Source of the DNA: an uncultured Opitutia bacterium
GTDB lineage: Bacteria; Verrucomicrobiota; Verrucomicrobiia; Opitutales; Coraliomargaritaceae
Assembly (NCBI GenBank): GCA_937899295.1
Contig: CALBPO010000147.1
Location: forward strand, 1-7,501
Length of the DNA: 7,501 bases
Direction of reading: 5' to 3'
Shown: in pieces, positions 1-7,501 of the stretch
How the letters are laid out: the number at the start of each line of letters is the position of its first letter
Numbering within the stretch: position 1 is the first letter of the stretch
The notes under the pieces: generated by a model
Told to the model about the DNA's origin: nothing
The model's input: the letters and a program-made list of their open reading frames with translations, nothing else
The model's database searches: none
Program-made: the position numbers and the translations under genes

Positions 1-24
1 CTTTCTCGGAGCGCGTTTTTTCAT
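1..24 (-). CDS. possible N-terminus of a further gene (partial, 8 codons)
   Basis: An ATG at 24-22 on the minus strand opens a frame reading MKKRAPRK before the window ends. A short Lys/Arg-rich start is plausible for a bacterial protein, and a perfect TATAAT lies 25 nt upstream. There is no Shine-Dalgarno sequence before it, but the other starts in this window lack one too. Eight codons are far too few to identify a product or to prove that the gene is real. It would be the next gene after valS on the same strand. Confidence 0.25.
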
Positions 25-48
25 ACTGATTTCGCTAAAAGCTGAATA

Positions 49-54
49 ATTATA
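49..54 (-). promoter_or_regulatory. candidate -10 element (TATAAT) downstream of valS
   Basis: The minus strand reads a perfect TATAAT here. Transcription would start about 18 nt before the ATG at position 24. No good -35 box lies at the usual 16-18 nt spacing; the nearest TTG-containing hexamer, TTGGCC, is 22 nt upstream. The call therefore rests on the -10 match and its position between a stop codon and a possible start codon. A chance match in this AT-rich gap is possible. Confidence 0.3.
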
Positions 55-69
55 AGCGACTCGGCACTA

Positions 70-83
70 ATTGGACGGCCAAT
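70..83. repeat. small inverted repeat after the valS stop
   Basis: ATTGG and CCAAT form a perfect 5-bp stem around a 4-nt loop, 12 nt beyond the valS stop codon. There is no U-tract after it on the minus strand, so it is not a convincing intrinsic terminator for valS. It lies next to the -35 region of the candidate promoter at 49-54, so an operator is conceivable. A stem this short can also occur by chance. Confidence 0.25.
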
Positions 84-94
84 CTCTAGCTCGA

Positions 95-2833
95 TTACAG
101 GCTTTCCAAAATACGCTGTGTCTCGTCGCGCTTTTCGGTCGTCTCTGCTAGCTGCTTTCGAGCACCGTCGACAACATTCTCCGGTGCACTTTCAACAAAC
201 TTTTGATTCTTTAGTTTGTTCTCCCCAACCATGACGAGCTTGTTCAATTTTTCGAGTTCTTTAGTCAGGCGCGCTTTCTCTGCTTCAACATCAATGCTAC
301 TAGTCAAATCCAGGTAAAGGGTTCCGAGTGGTGTCACGATGGCAGGTAAACCATCAGCTATATTCTCGCCTAGGGCCTCAAGACTACCCAAACCTGCGAG
401 TGTTTGAATCATGCCAGAGTTTTCAGCAATGACAGAGGCTGCGACACCTTCGGCCCCATAAAAAACATCGACGTCACGCTTGCTAGCTAGGTTGTATTGA
501 GCTTTGAGCGCCCGGGCTTGCGATATAAACTCCTGCAGATTAGTCACACGGCCAATAGAATCGTTGTCTACAGGAACACGCTCCTTGAGGGTCATGGCCT
601 TTGTAAGAGTGGTGTTTTGAATATAAGCGATCACTTCTCCATAGCCCAAACCCTCCCAAAGTTCTTCAGTAATGTGCGGAATGATAGGGTTGGCCAGTTG
701 CAATACCTGGCGAATAACAAGGTCTTGAATGGCGAGGCAGTTATCACGTAGCTCTTCGCTACTCTTCAGTTTACCCTTGGAGGCTTCCACATACCAGTCG
801 CAGAAGTCTCCCCAGAAAAAGGCATAAATTTGATGTGTGAGCGGCGAAATCTCGAAGTTGGCAAAGCACTTCTCGAGGTCGGCAGTGACCTGATGAAGAC
901 GACCTAAAATCCAGTGATCGTAATCGTCGAACAGATCCGGATGGAAGCGACTGATGATGGCCTCGAAGCTCGAGTTGTCGGCCATGGGCCCACTCATCTG
1001 GCGGAAGCGCGCGGCGTTCCAGAGTTTGTTGCAAAAGTTGCGTCCGATCTGAATGCGCTCTTCGGAAAAAAGAATATCAGAACCCGAAGGCGCGATATTG
1101 CAGATTCCGAAACGAAGGCCATCGGCACCATATTTCTCAATCAAGTCAAGTGGATCGGGCGAGTTACCAAGGGATTTCGACATTTTACGCCCCTTCTCGT
1201 CACGTATCAGACCGTGAATAAAAATGTTTTTGAAAGGGATACGCTTAGCGATCTGTTCGTCAGTCAGATCTTTGGCATCCTCCCCATAGAGTTCGATGCC
1301 CGCCATGATCATACGGGCGACCCAGAAAAAGATAATATCAAAACCTGTAACTAAGGTGGAAGTAGGATACCAAAAATCGAGCTCCTTCTGCTGAGCTTTT
1401 GTCGGATTAGGCCAACCGAGATTGGCCATTGGCCAGAGGTAGGAGGACGCCCAGGTGTCTAGCACATCTTCTTCTTGCTCCCAGTTTCCCGGATCCGCAG
1501 GACCTTCGACCGAAACGTGGACGTGATCGGGATTTTCAAAGTCGAGTTCCGTACGCTCCATTCCTTTTTTATACCAGACAGGAATGCGGTGCCCCCACCA
1601 GAGCTGGCGACTAATGCACCAATCTTGAATTCCGTTGAGCCAGTGAAGGTAAGTCTTTTTCCAACGATCAGGATGAAATTTAATAGTGCCATTTTCGACC
1701 GCTCGCTTGGCCTCTTCGACCTTAGGATATTTAAGGAACCACTGCTCGGAGAGGCGCGGCTCAATCGGCACGTCGCCACGCTCAGAAAATCCAACGGTAT
1801 TCTCATAGGGCTCTCGCTCGATCAGTAGGCCCATTTCCTCTAGCTTTTGTGAGGCGACTTTGCGGGCTTTGAAACGATCCATTCCATCAAATTCTTCGCC
1901 GGCGAGATCGTTAAGCTTACCCTCGGAGTCGATCACTTCGATCACTTCAAGATTGTGGCGTTGCCCGATTTCGAAGTCGTTCTTGTCGTGCGCAGGTGTC
2001 ACTTTGAGGCAACCGGTGCCGAACTCGCGGTCAACATATTCGTCACCGATAATGGGGATTTCTGCCCTCGGGAAAGGACGCCACGCCGTCTTGCCTATTA
2101 GATGCTTATAGCGTTCATCCTCCGGGTGGACGGCTACGGCACTGTCGCCCATCAGGGTCTCTGGGCGAGTGGTGGAAATTTCTAAGTGCGTGCGTGCACC
2201 GTCGGCCTCGACCAGCTCGTAGCGCATCTTGAAGAAGAAGCCGTTCTGCGGCTTCATGTTCACCTCTTCGTCGGAGATCGCAGTGTGGGTAGCAGGGCAC
2301 CAATTAACCATGCGCTTGCCACGATAAATGTAACCGCGCTTGTAGAACTTAACAAATGCATCTAGGACTGCTTTCGAGTAATCTTCGTCCAATGTAAAAC
2401 TCGTGCGATCCCAATCGCAAGATGCACCCAGCTTTTGAAGTTGATTGAGTATCACCCCACCCGACTCTTCACGGAAATCCCACACTTTATCGAGGAAGGC
2501 TTCACGCCCGAGGTCATATTTCGTCTGACCTGTCGCCTCGCGTAGCTGCTTCTCGACCTTCGTCTGTGTAGCAATACCCGCATGGTCGGTGCCTGGTTGC
2601 CAGAGCACCGCCTTACCCTCTAAGCGAGCGCGGCGAACGAAGATGTCCTGCAATGTATTGTCTAAGACGTGCCCCATGTGCAGCATGCCTGTCACATTAG
2701 GAGGTGGAATCATGATTGCGTAGGGCTCCTTAGCGGAGTCCGCTTCAGCTTTGAAGCACCCAGCTTCTAGCCAATTGGCATACCAGCGCTGTTCGACTTC
2801 TTTCGGTTCGTAGGCTTTAGCGATCTCAGACAT
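95..2833 (-). CDS. valS: valyl-tRNA synthetase (ValRS)
   Basis: This class I aminoacyl-tRNA synthetase charges tRNA-Val with valine in the cytoplasm. The product is 912 residues, normal for bacterial ValRS. Visible in order are the HIGH-type signature HMGH (about residues 52-55) after PPPNVTG, the ValRS-typical GTDHAGIATQ, the CP1 editing domain with TTRPETLMGD (about 221-230) and GTGCLKVTPAHDKNDFE, then DWCISRQLWWGHRIPVWY. The KMSKS loop (about 550-554) follows, then the helical anticodon-binding domain, and a charged heptad-like C-terminal arm (about 846-912) matching the ValRS coiled coil. The GTDHAGIATQ block and the coiled coil favour ValRS over IleRS or LeuRS. The frame is open up to a GTG at 2911, but that would add 26 hydrophobic residues encoded through the terminator hairpin. 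The ATG at 2833, giving MSEIAKAYEP, is chosen as the start. No Shine-Dalgarno precedes it. The leader is too short for a T-box. No damage to the frame is seen. Confidence 0.97.
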   Translation of the reverse strand: MSEIAKAYEPKEVEQRWYANWLEAGCFKAEADSAKEPYAIMIPPPNVTGMLHMGHVLDNTLQDIFVRRARLEGKAVLWQPGTDHAGIATQTKVEKQLREATGQTKYDLGREAFLDKVWDFREESGGVILNQLQKLGASCDWDRTSFTLDEDYSKAVLDAFVKFYKRGYIYRGKRMVNWCPATHTAISDEEVNMKPQNGFFFKMRYELVEADGARTHLEISTTRPETLMGDSAVAVHPEDERYKHLIGKTAWRPFPRAEIPIIGDEYVDREFGTGCLKVTPAHDKNDFEIGQRHNLEVIEVIDSEGKLNDLAGEEFDGMDRFKARKVASQKLEEMGLLIEREPYENTVGFSERGDVPIEPRLSEQWFLKYPKVEEAKRAVENGTIKFHPDRWKKTYLHWLNGIQDWCISRQLWWGHRIPVWYKKGMERTELDFENPDHVHVSVEGPADPGNWEQEEDVLDTWASSYLWPMANLGWPNPTKAQQKELDFWYPTSTLVTGFDIIFFWVARMIMAGIELYGEDAKDLTDEQIAKRIPFKNIFIHGLIRDEKGRKMSKSLGNSPDPLDLIEKYGADGLRFGICNIAPSGSDILFSEERIQIGRNFCNKLWNAARFRQMSGPMADNSSFEAIISRFHPDLFDDYDHWILGRLHQVTADLEKCFANFEISPLTHQIYAFFWGDFCDWYVEASKGKLKSSEELRDNCLAIQDLVIRQVLQLANPIIPHITEELWEGLGYGEVIAYIQNTTLTKAMTLKERVPVDNDSIGRVTNLQEFISQARALKAQYNLASKRDVDVFYGAEGVAASVIAENSGMIQTLAGLGSLEALGENIADGLPAIVTPLGTLYLDLTSSIDVEAEKARLTKELEKLNKLVMVGENKLKNQKFVESAPENVVDGARKQLAETTEKRDETQRILESL

Positions 2834-2889
2834 GAAGTAAAAATAGGTAGTAAATAAAGGTGCGGCCCACCGCGCGGCTTTCAAGCTCG
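2834..2889 (-). promoter_or_regulatory. valS leader, weak candidate promoter
   Basis: This short stretch between the terminator of the pil operon and the valS ATG is where a dedicated valS promoter would have to lie. The minus strand contains TTGAAA at 2884-2879, a good -35 match. The best -10-like hexamer, TTTATT at 2858-2853, is 20 nt away, longer than the usual 17. The last 30 nt before the ATG are AT-rich with no AGGAGG-like element. The promoter is inferred mainly from the need for one, and the sequence support is weak. Confidence 0.25.
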
Positions 2890-2928
2890 AAAACAAAAAG
2901 CCCGCAGGCACGGTGCGCTGCGGGCTTT
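2890..2928 (-). terminator. intrinsic terminator of the pil operon
   Basis: A perfect 11-bp stem is formed by AAAGCCCGCAG (2897-2907) and CTGCGGGCTTT (2918-2928) around a 10-nt loop. Read on the minus strand it is followed by a T-rich tract, TTTTTGTTTT, ending near 2890. It begins 23 nt after the pilC stop codon, in the right place and orientation to end the pil transcript. On the plus strand only TTT followed by A residues comes after the stem, so it looks unidirectional. Confidence 0.9.
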
Positions 2929-2951
2929 AAAAAATAACCTTTTCAACAGGA

Positions 2952-4208
2952 TCAGCCAGTGAGTTGCTTGATGATCTCGACGATGGGCAGGAAGAGAGCA
3001 ATGACGATGAAACCAACGACAACCGCGAGGAACACGATCATGACGGGCTCGATGATCGAAGTGATCCCGGCCACGGCGTTGTCTACGTCCTCGTCATAGT
3101 TGTCCGCAACTCGGTTGAGCATCTCAGCAAGCTCACCGGTTTCTTCACCCACGTCGACCATACTGGTGACCATATTGGGAAAGACAGTCTCGCGAGACAT
3201 AGGTGCGGCGAGGGACTCACCATCACGCACGCTGTCGTGGATACGAGTGAGTGCGCTTTCGTAGAATTTGTTACCAGTAATATCCTTAGTAATTGTGATC
3301 GACTGCAAGATAGGGACACCACTGGAGAGGAGCGTGCCGAAGGTACGAGTGATGCGAGCGATATTCACCTTGCGCACAAGATCGCCGACCTTGGGGGTAT
3401 TGATCGACAGCCAGTTAAACATCTTTGAACCAAACGGCGTCTTCATAAAGAACTTTGAGGCAAAGAAACCGATGACCAAAATGATGATAGTGAGCACGAT
3501 ATTTTCACGCATAAAATTACTGACACCAACCACGAGCTGTGTAGGCCCCGGTAATGCAGCACCCTCGAGCATGTCGTCGAAGATGGTCTGAAACTTGGGG
3601 ACCACTACAACCATGAGGAGCGCCACAATCGATACGGCGACACCGACGACCACGATCGGATAGACCATAGCTGCTTTGACCTTTTTCTTGGTTTTCAATG
3701 CCTTTTCCATAAAGCCCGCAAGACGCGCGAGCACAACGTCGAGCACACCGCCAGCTTCACCAGCTCGCACCATGTTGACGAAGAGACGATCAAAAATCTT
3801 GGGATGCTGCGCAAGGCCGTCGGAAAAGGAATTACCAGACTTAACTTGGTCAGCGATCTGCTCGAGGACCGCTTGGAAGCGAGCGTTTTTCTCTTGTCGG
3901 ATCATCACTTCGAGTGCGCGAAGTAGAGGCAAGCCTGCATCAAGAAGTGTCGCTAGCTGACGCGTAAAGGTAGTGAGTTCTTCTCCTTTGATGACTTTAC
4001 CGAAGCCACCACTCGACTTCTTAGATTTTTTACCTCCCTTTTTAGAAGCTGCTTTCGCAGTGGCGCCGCCGTCTGCGTTGGTGATCTTTGTTGGCATCAA
4101 GCCGGACGCGCTTAGTTTTGAGCTCGCTTCGTCCTGACTGGCCGCTTCGACCGTGCCGGTCTTTTGCTTACCGTTGGCGTCAATCGCCGTATATTTGAAT
4201 TTTGCCAT
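2952..4208 (-). CDS. pilC: type IV pilus inner-membrane platform protein PilC (GspF family)
   Basis: PilC is the polytopic inner-membrane platform on which the PilB and PilT ATPases act. The product is 418 residues, the usual family length of about 400. It starts with the typical [19 protein letters not shown] cytoplasmic segment, followed by a Gly/Ser/Lys-rich linker (about 45-73). The first GspF domain (about 78-203) contains [16 protein letters not shown], and the second (about 280-402) contains [14 protein letters not shown] and [19 protein letters not shown]. Three hydrophobic segments fit membrane helices at about 182-203, 235-255 and 387-410. The gene starts 15 nt after the pilB stop, so it is probably translated from the same mRNA, and a terminator follows its TGA. 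GspF of a type II secretion system is the alternative, but the adjacent pilT argues for a pilus. No Shine-Dalgarno is seen; the start matches the family N-terminus. Confidence 0.93.
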   Translation of the reverse strand: MAKFKYTAIDANGKQKTGTVEAASQDEASSKLSASGLMPTKITNADGGATAKAASKKGGKKSKKSSGGFGKVIKGEELTTFTRQLATLLDAGLPLLRALEVMIRQEKNARFQAVLEQIADQVKSGNSFSDGLAQHPKIFDRLFVNMVRAGEAGGVLDVVLARLAGFMEKALKTKKKVKAAMVYPIVVVGVAVSIVALLMVVVVPKFQTIFDDMLEGAALPGPTQLVVGVSNFMRENIVLTIIILVIGFFASKFFMKTPFGSKMFNWLSINTPKVGDLVRKVNIARITRTFGTLLSSGVPILQSITITKDITGNKFYESALTRIHDSVRDGESLAAPMSRETVFPNMVTSMVDVGEETGELAEMLNRVADNYDEDVDNAVAGITSIIEPVMIVFLAVVVGFIVIALFLPIVEIIKQLTG

Positions 4209-4223
4209 GGGGAATATGGGTGT

Positions 4224-5912
4224 TTATGTGTATTTGAGAACCTCTTCAATTGAAGAATTACCGTCGAAAATGGCGCGTAAGCCGTCATCACGCAAGCTTC
4301 GCATCCCCTGCTCGAGTGCTTTTTGCTTAATAGTGAGCGTGGGTGCCCGATTGTTAATCAACTCGCGAATGGCGTCGGAAACAACGATCATTTCAAAGAG
4401 ACCTACACGGCCGCGATAGCCAGTGTTGCTACAATCGGCGCAACCATCGCCGTAGAAGAAATCTTTATCTGCGATTTCGAGCGGATCGACATCGAGCATT
4501 TCGATGAGATCGTGGCCTGGTTCGTAAGCGGTGCGACAACTGGGGCAGATGCGACGAATGAGACGCTGCGCAAGAATAGCTTCCAGTGAGGCGGAAATAA
4601 GGAAGGGTTCCAAGCCCATGTCGATAAGACGGGTGACCGCCCCTGGCGCGTCATTAGTGTGAAGGGTGCTCAAAACAACGTGTCCCGTTAGCGAGGCTTG
4701 CACGGCAATCTGCGCGGTCTCCAAGTCACGAATCTCGCCGACCATGATCTTGTCAGGGTCTTGACGGAGGAAGGCACGAAGCGCGCGAGAGAAGTCGAGG
4801 CCTACCTGGTGGTTCACCGCGACCTGCATAATGCCGTCAATCTCATACTCGACGGGATCTTCGGCTGTAAGAATCTTAGTCTCGACACTATTAACCTCGC
4901 GGAGCGCACTATAAAGCGTGGTGGTCTTACCGGATCCGGTGGGGCCAGTGACGATAAAGATACCGTTGGGACGATCCACAAGGTCGCGAATCGTTTGTAA
5001 AATATCGTCGGGTAAACTGAGCGCTTCGAGGTCGAGGTTGACTACCGACTTATCGAGGACACGGAGCACCACGGACTCGCCAAACTGGGTTGGCAATGTA
5101 GATACACGAAGATCTACAGGGCGACCTGCGATGGTCATCTTAATACGACCATCTTGAGGAATCCGTCTCTCGGAGATGTTCATATTAGACAACACCTTGA
5201 CGCGCGAGGTTACGGGGACGGCTAAATTCTTCGGCGGAGGCGCCATCTCGTAGAGCGCGCCATCGATCCGGTAGCGAATGCGGAACTGATCTTCGAAGGG
5301 TTCGAAGTGAACGTCGGACGCTTTATCCTTAATTGCTTGCTGAAGCACGAGGTTCACGAAGCGGATGATGGGCGTTTGGTTCGCCATATCCTCAAGATCC
5401 CCCTCAGAGAGATCCTCCTGAGATTCAGTAAAGCTCTCGCCGAGATCGCCGAGTATATCGTCAATCGATGAATCTTCCTCGCCATAGGTCGCAATAAGGA
5501 GTGAATCAATGTGCTCAGGATTACAGACGACGATAGTGATGTCTTTATTTAAGGTAAAGGTGAGATCATCGATGATGGCCGGATTAAAAGGATCCTGCGC
5601 GAGCAAGGAGACAGAAGTATCGCTAACCTCGTAGGGAACCACGGCATACATACGGGCCACGCTGGCGCGCACGGTGTTGGCAATATTCTCTTCCACTTTA
5701 TTCGGCGGGGTAGACAAATATTCGTAGCCGAGATACTCCGCCACAGCGGCGAGAATCTGCCCCCGCTCGACCACTTCGGAGTCAATCACGGCGTCTGCTA
5801 GCGACTTGCCGGTGTGGAGGTGCGACTCGTTGAGCTCATCGAGCTGCGCTGGTTCGAGCAGGTTGGCACCTTTAATTATTTCGTAAACTGTATCGTTATG
5901 ATCTTCGAACAT
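4224..5912 (-). CDS. pilB: type IV pilus assembly ATPase PilB (GspE family)
   Basis: This cytoplasmic hexameric ATPase powers pilus extension by driving pilin insertion through PilC. The product is 562 residues, normal for PilB. Residues about 1-140 resemble the MshEN/GspE-N domain ([13 protein letters not shown], then [15 protein letters not shown]). An acidic linker (about 144-176) leads to the N2 domain and the RecA-like core. The core carries Walker A GPTGSGKT (323-330), Asp box EDPVEY (351-356), Walker B IMVGEIRD with Glu393, and His box [11 protein letters not shown] (411-421). A tetracysteine zinc site is formed by CPSC (C456, C459) and CADC (C491, C494), typical of PilB/GspE and absent from PilT. 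It sits 39 nt after pilT and 15 nt before pilC. The ATG at 5912 is preceded by no Shine-Dalgarno. All catalytic motifs are intact, but the MshEN nucleotide-binding motif looks degenerate. GspE is the alternative name. Confidence 0.93.
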   Translation of the reverse strand: MFEDHNDTVYEIIKGANLLEPAQLDELNESHLHTGKSLADAVIDSEVVERGQILAAVAEYLGYEYLSTPPNKVEENIANTVRASVARMYAVVPYEVSDTSVSLLAQDPFNPAIIDDLTFTLNKDITIVVCNPEHIDSLLIATYGEEDSSIDDILGDLGESFTESQEDLSEGDLEDMANQTPIIRFVNLVLQQAIKDKASDVHFEPFEDQFRIRYRIDGALYEMAPPPKNLAVPVTSRVKVLSNMNISERRIPQDGRIKMTIAGRPVDLRVSTLPTQFGESVVLRVLDKSVVNLDLEALSLPDDILQTIRDLVDRPNGIFIVTGPTGSGKTTTLYSALREVNSVETKILTAEDPVEYEIDGIMQVAVNHQVGLDFSRALRAFLRQDPDKIMVGEIRDLETAQIAVQASLTGHVVLSTLHTNDAPGAVTRLIDMGLEPFLISASLEAILAQRLIRRICPSCRTAYEPGHDLIEMLDVDPLEIADKDFFYGDGCADCSNTGYRGRVGLFEMIVVSDAIRELINNRAPTLTIKQKALEQGMRSLRDDGLRAIFDGNSSIEEVLKYT

Positions 5913-5951
5913 CGAGGTAGGATCTGTGAATCGTCGGGGTTGAAAAATGAT

Positions 5952-7031
5952 TTAAATCGTAAGAGTTGCTCCGTTTTCAAGTAACTTAGCACGCATCGCA
6001 TCAGAGGTCTGTGATTTACCGAGTGCTTCGTCTGCACTTATTAAGTTACGGTTAAAAAGGCTGAGAAGATGCGCGTCGAGGCCGATCATACCGCGACTGG
6101 CACCAGTCTGTATGTCAGAATTAATCCGGAAAGTCTTGTTCTCTCGGATGAGCTGAGCGATCGACGTGGTAGTGACCATGATCTCGAATGAGGCGATGCG
6201 TCCGCCGCCAGTTTTCCTACAAAGCACTTGAGAAATGACTGCGATGATTGAGGAGGCGAGCTGCGTGCGTATTTGATCCTTCATATCCGCAGGGAAGGCG
6301 TCGATAATGCGGTCAACGGTGCGTGCTGCGCCAGTAGTGTGCAAAGTGGCAAAGACTAAGTGCCCGGTCTCGGCCGCACCAACGGCGGCCTCAATCGTCT
6401 CGAGATCGCGCATTTCCCCAACAAGGATAACATCAGGGTCTTGGCGTAGCGCACCGCGAATTGCGGAAGAAAAGGAGGCGACGTCATTCCCCACTTCGCG
6501 CTGGGTAACGATGCAATTTTTATGATCATGAAAATACTCAATAGGATCTTCAATCGTGATGATGTGCCCGTCGTGGTTTTCGTTGATCCAATTGATCATT
6601 GATGCCAGCGTAGTAGATTTGCCCGAACCCGTCGGTCCCGTCACGAGGATGAGCCCACGCGGGCGATTCAATAGCTCTATGATTGTATCGGGCAGGCCAA
6701 TATCGCCAAGGGAGAAAAGATCATTTGGGATCTGGCGAAGCACGAGACCGTAGTAACCCTTAGCACGTAGTACACTAACGCGAAAACGAGCCTTGCTTTG
6801 GTAAGCAAAACCGAAGTCGGCCCCGCCGGTAGCCTTGACTTGCTCCTGATTGGTCTCCGAGGTGATGGACTTCATCAAACCCTCAGTACCTTTGGGGTCG
6901 AGCTTAGGTCCCTCGACAGGAACCATTGATCCGCTGATACGAAGCGTCGGCGACTGATTGACTTCAATATGAAGATCTGATGCGCCTTGGTCGATCATCA
7001 GTTCCAAGAGGTCATTCATTTCGTAGCTCAT
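5952..7031 (-). CDS. pilT: type IV pilus retraction ATPase PilT
   Basis: PilT is the cytoplasmic hexameric ATPase that disassembles the pilus and powers retraction, which underlies twitching motility. The product is 359 residues, the normal PilT length. It lacks the long N-terminal domain and the tetracysteine site of PilB. It opens with the PilT-type [20 protein letters not shown]-like domain. Then come Walker [10 protein letters not shown] (132-140), Asp box IEDPIEY (160-166), Walker [10 protein letters not shown] with Glu206, and His box [12 protein letters not shown]. The C-terminal [14 protein letters not shown] corresponds to the AIRNLIRE region needed for retraction; its third position is Ala instead of Arg, while the LIRE core is kept. 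The gene is 40 nt after the upstream ATPase gene and 39 nt before pilB, so it is likely in one operon with them. A PilU-type paralogue is possible, since PilT and PilU cannot be separated surely by eye. Confidence 0.92.
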   Translation of the reverse strand: MSYEMNDLLELMIDQGASDLHIEVNQSPTLRISGSMVPVEGPKLDPKGTEGLMKSITSETNQEQVKATGGADFGFAYQSKARFRVSVLRAKGYYGLVLRQIPNDLFSLGDIGLPDTIIELLNRPRGLILVTGPTGSGKSTTLASMINWINENHDGHIITIEDPIEYFHDHKNCIVTQREVGNDVASFSSAIRGALRQDPDVILVGEMRDLETIEAAVGAAETGHLVFATLHTTGAARTVDRIIDAFPADMKDQIRTQLASSIIAVISQVLCRKTGGGRIASFEIMVTTTSIAQLIRENKTFRINSDIQTGASRGMIGLDAHLLSLFNRNLISADEALGKSQTSDAMRAKLLENGATLTI

Positions 7032-7071
7032 CGTGATTAGAATTGGTTAAATAGGATTCAGAGACGTCTAA

Positions 7072-7501
7072 TTAAATCGAATCGGACACAGTGGCATGGA
7101 GAACTTCTTGCGGTGTCGTAATACCACCAATTATCTTACGAATGCCATCTTCGCGCATGTTGCGCATGCCCATTTCGCGAGCTTTATCGCGTAGAGCAAC
7201 GAGGCTTGCCTCTTCGTAAATCATCGACTGGAGTTCTTCATTGACTTGGAACATCTCGAAGACACCGACACGACCACGGAAGCCTGTTCCGCTACACTTA
7301 ACGCAACCCTCGCCCTTCATAAAAGAAGCATCTGTGATCTGATCGGAACGAATACCGAGCGAATTCAAAAGCTTTTCGTCATGCTCGAAGGGAACGCGGC
7401 AGTTAGGGCAGTTCCGGCGCACGAGGCGCTGGGCAAGCACGGCACGGACGGCGGCGGCTACGAGGAAGGGCTTGATACCGATATCAATAAGTCGACTTAC
7501 T
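7072..7501 (-). CDS. second PilB/GspE-family ATPase (C-terminal part, cut by window edge)
   Basis: The frame runs open to the window edge, giving the last 142 residues. The visible part begins [18 protein letters not shown] and continues as [13 protein letters not shown]. This aligns without gaps to the region just after the His box of the complete PilB at 4224-5912. By hand count about 45% of positions are identical, so they are diverged paralogues. It keeps the four zinc cysteines, CPNC (visible residues 31-34) and CVKC (66-69), then [10 protein letters not shown] and MREDGIRKI, all typical of PilB/GspE and absent from PilT. The Walker motifs lie outside the window. A GTG at 7440 is an internal Val codon, since homology continues upstream of it. 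It ends 40 nt before pilT and probably heads the same transcript. Whether it is a second PilB, a GspE or a specialised ATPase cannot be told here. Confidence 0.9.
   Translation of the reverse strand, partial: VSRLIDIGIKPFLVAAAVRAVLAQRLVRRNCPNCRVPFEHDEKLLNSLGIRSDQITDASFMKGEGCVKCSGTGFRGRVGVFEMFQVNEELQSMIYEEASLVALRDKAREMGMRNMREDGIRKIIGGITTPQEVLHATVSDSI

Noticed and set aside
914..1828. Plus-strand open frames opposite valS (for example 914-1354 and 1475-1828)
   Set aside because: They lie antisense to a well-supported gene, show no recognisable domain and have no ribosome-binding or promoter support. They are shadows of the valS codon pattern.
2834..2911. A 26-residue N-terminal extension of valS from a GTG at 2911 (hydrophobic, signal-like)
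   Set aside because: It would be encoded through the pil terminator hairpin, has no counterpart in ValRS, and the family N-terminus fits the ATG at 2833. A cytoplasmic synthetase has no need of a signal peptide.
2834..2951. A T-box or other riboswitch controlling valS
   Set aside because: The gap to the terminator is about 57 nt, far too short for a T-box, and no T-box consensus or antiterminator fold is seen.
2964..3428. Plus-strand 154-codon open frame rich in Asp and His opposite pilC
   Set aside because: The composition ([17 protein letters not shown] at the start) is the antisense image of the hydrophobic membrane segments of PilC. There is no independent evidence of coding.
7060..7071. 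Palindrome AGACGTCT in the gap before pilT as an operator
   Set aside because: It is an 8-nt perfect palindrome only, within a probable operon and without promoter elements. Chance is the simpler explanation.
7072..7440. A separate 122-residue small protein starting at GTG 7440
   Set aside because: The frame stays open to the window edge and the residues upstream of 7440 align with PilB, so this is the tail of a longer ATPase gene.
1..7501. CRISPR arrays, tRNA or rRNA genes, insertion sequences, attachment sites
   Set aside because: No direct-repeat arrays, tRNA-like cloverleaf, transposase or long terminal inverted repeats were seen. The window is almost fully filled by conserved genes with short gaps.

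Overview
The window is ordinary bacterial chromosome, with every recognisable gene on the minus strand. Reading in the direction of transcription (high to low coordinates) it holds the 3' end of a PilB/GspE-family secretion ATPase gene (cut by the window edge), a complete pilT, a second and complete pilB, pilC, an intrinsic terminator, and valS. At the far left edge there may be the first codons of one more gene. This reads as the motor and platform part of a type IV pilus (T4P) operon, followed by an independent housekeeping gene for valyl-tRNA synthetase.

Layout: 7072-7501 is the C-terminal 142 residues of the first PilB-like ATPase. 5952-7031 is PilT (retraction ATPase). 4224-5912 is PilB (extension ATPase, with an MshEN-type N-terminal domain). 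2952-4208 is PilC (inner-membrane platform protein). The gaps between these four genes are only 40, 39 and 15 nt, so they are probably co-transcribed. A strong hairpin plus U-tract at 2890-2928 closes the unit. valS lies at 95-2833 and must have its own promoter or depend on read-through. Positions 1-94 hold a small inverted repeat, a perfect TATAAT and a candidate start codon for the next gene.

How the genes work together: PilB and PilT are hexameric cytoplasmic ATPases that dock on PilC and drive pilin assembly and disassembly. The second PilB-like ATPase suggests either two extension motors for one platform, or a second T4P-like or secretion apparatus. No pilins, prepilin peptidase, PilMNOP or secretin genes are visible here.

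Organism: a Gram-negative-type, T4P-bearing bacterium of intermediate base composition. The PilB-PilT-PilB-PilC order and the general protein style suggest Verrucomicrobiota (Opitutae-like). This is inference from memory and no marker in the window proves it. None of the starts has a recognisable Shine-Dalgarno sequence.

I do not see an undescribed system here. The points worth a second look are the two PilB-type motors flanking pilT, the degenerate nucleotide-binding motif in the MshEN domain of PilB, the consistent lack of Shine-Dalgarno sequences, and the compact pilC/valS boundary.
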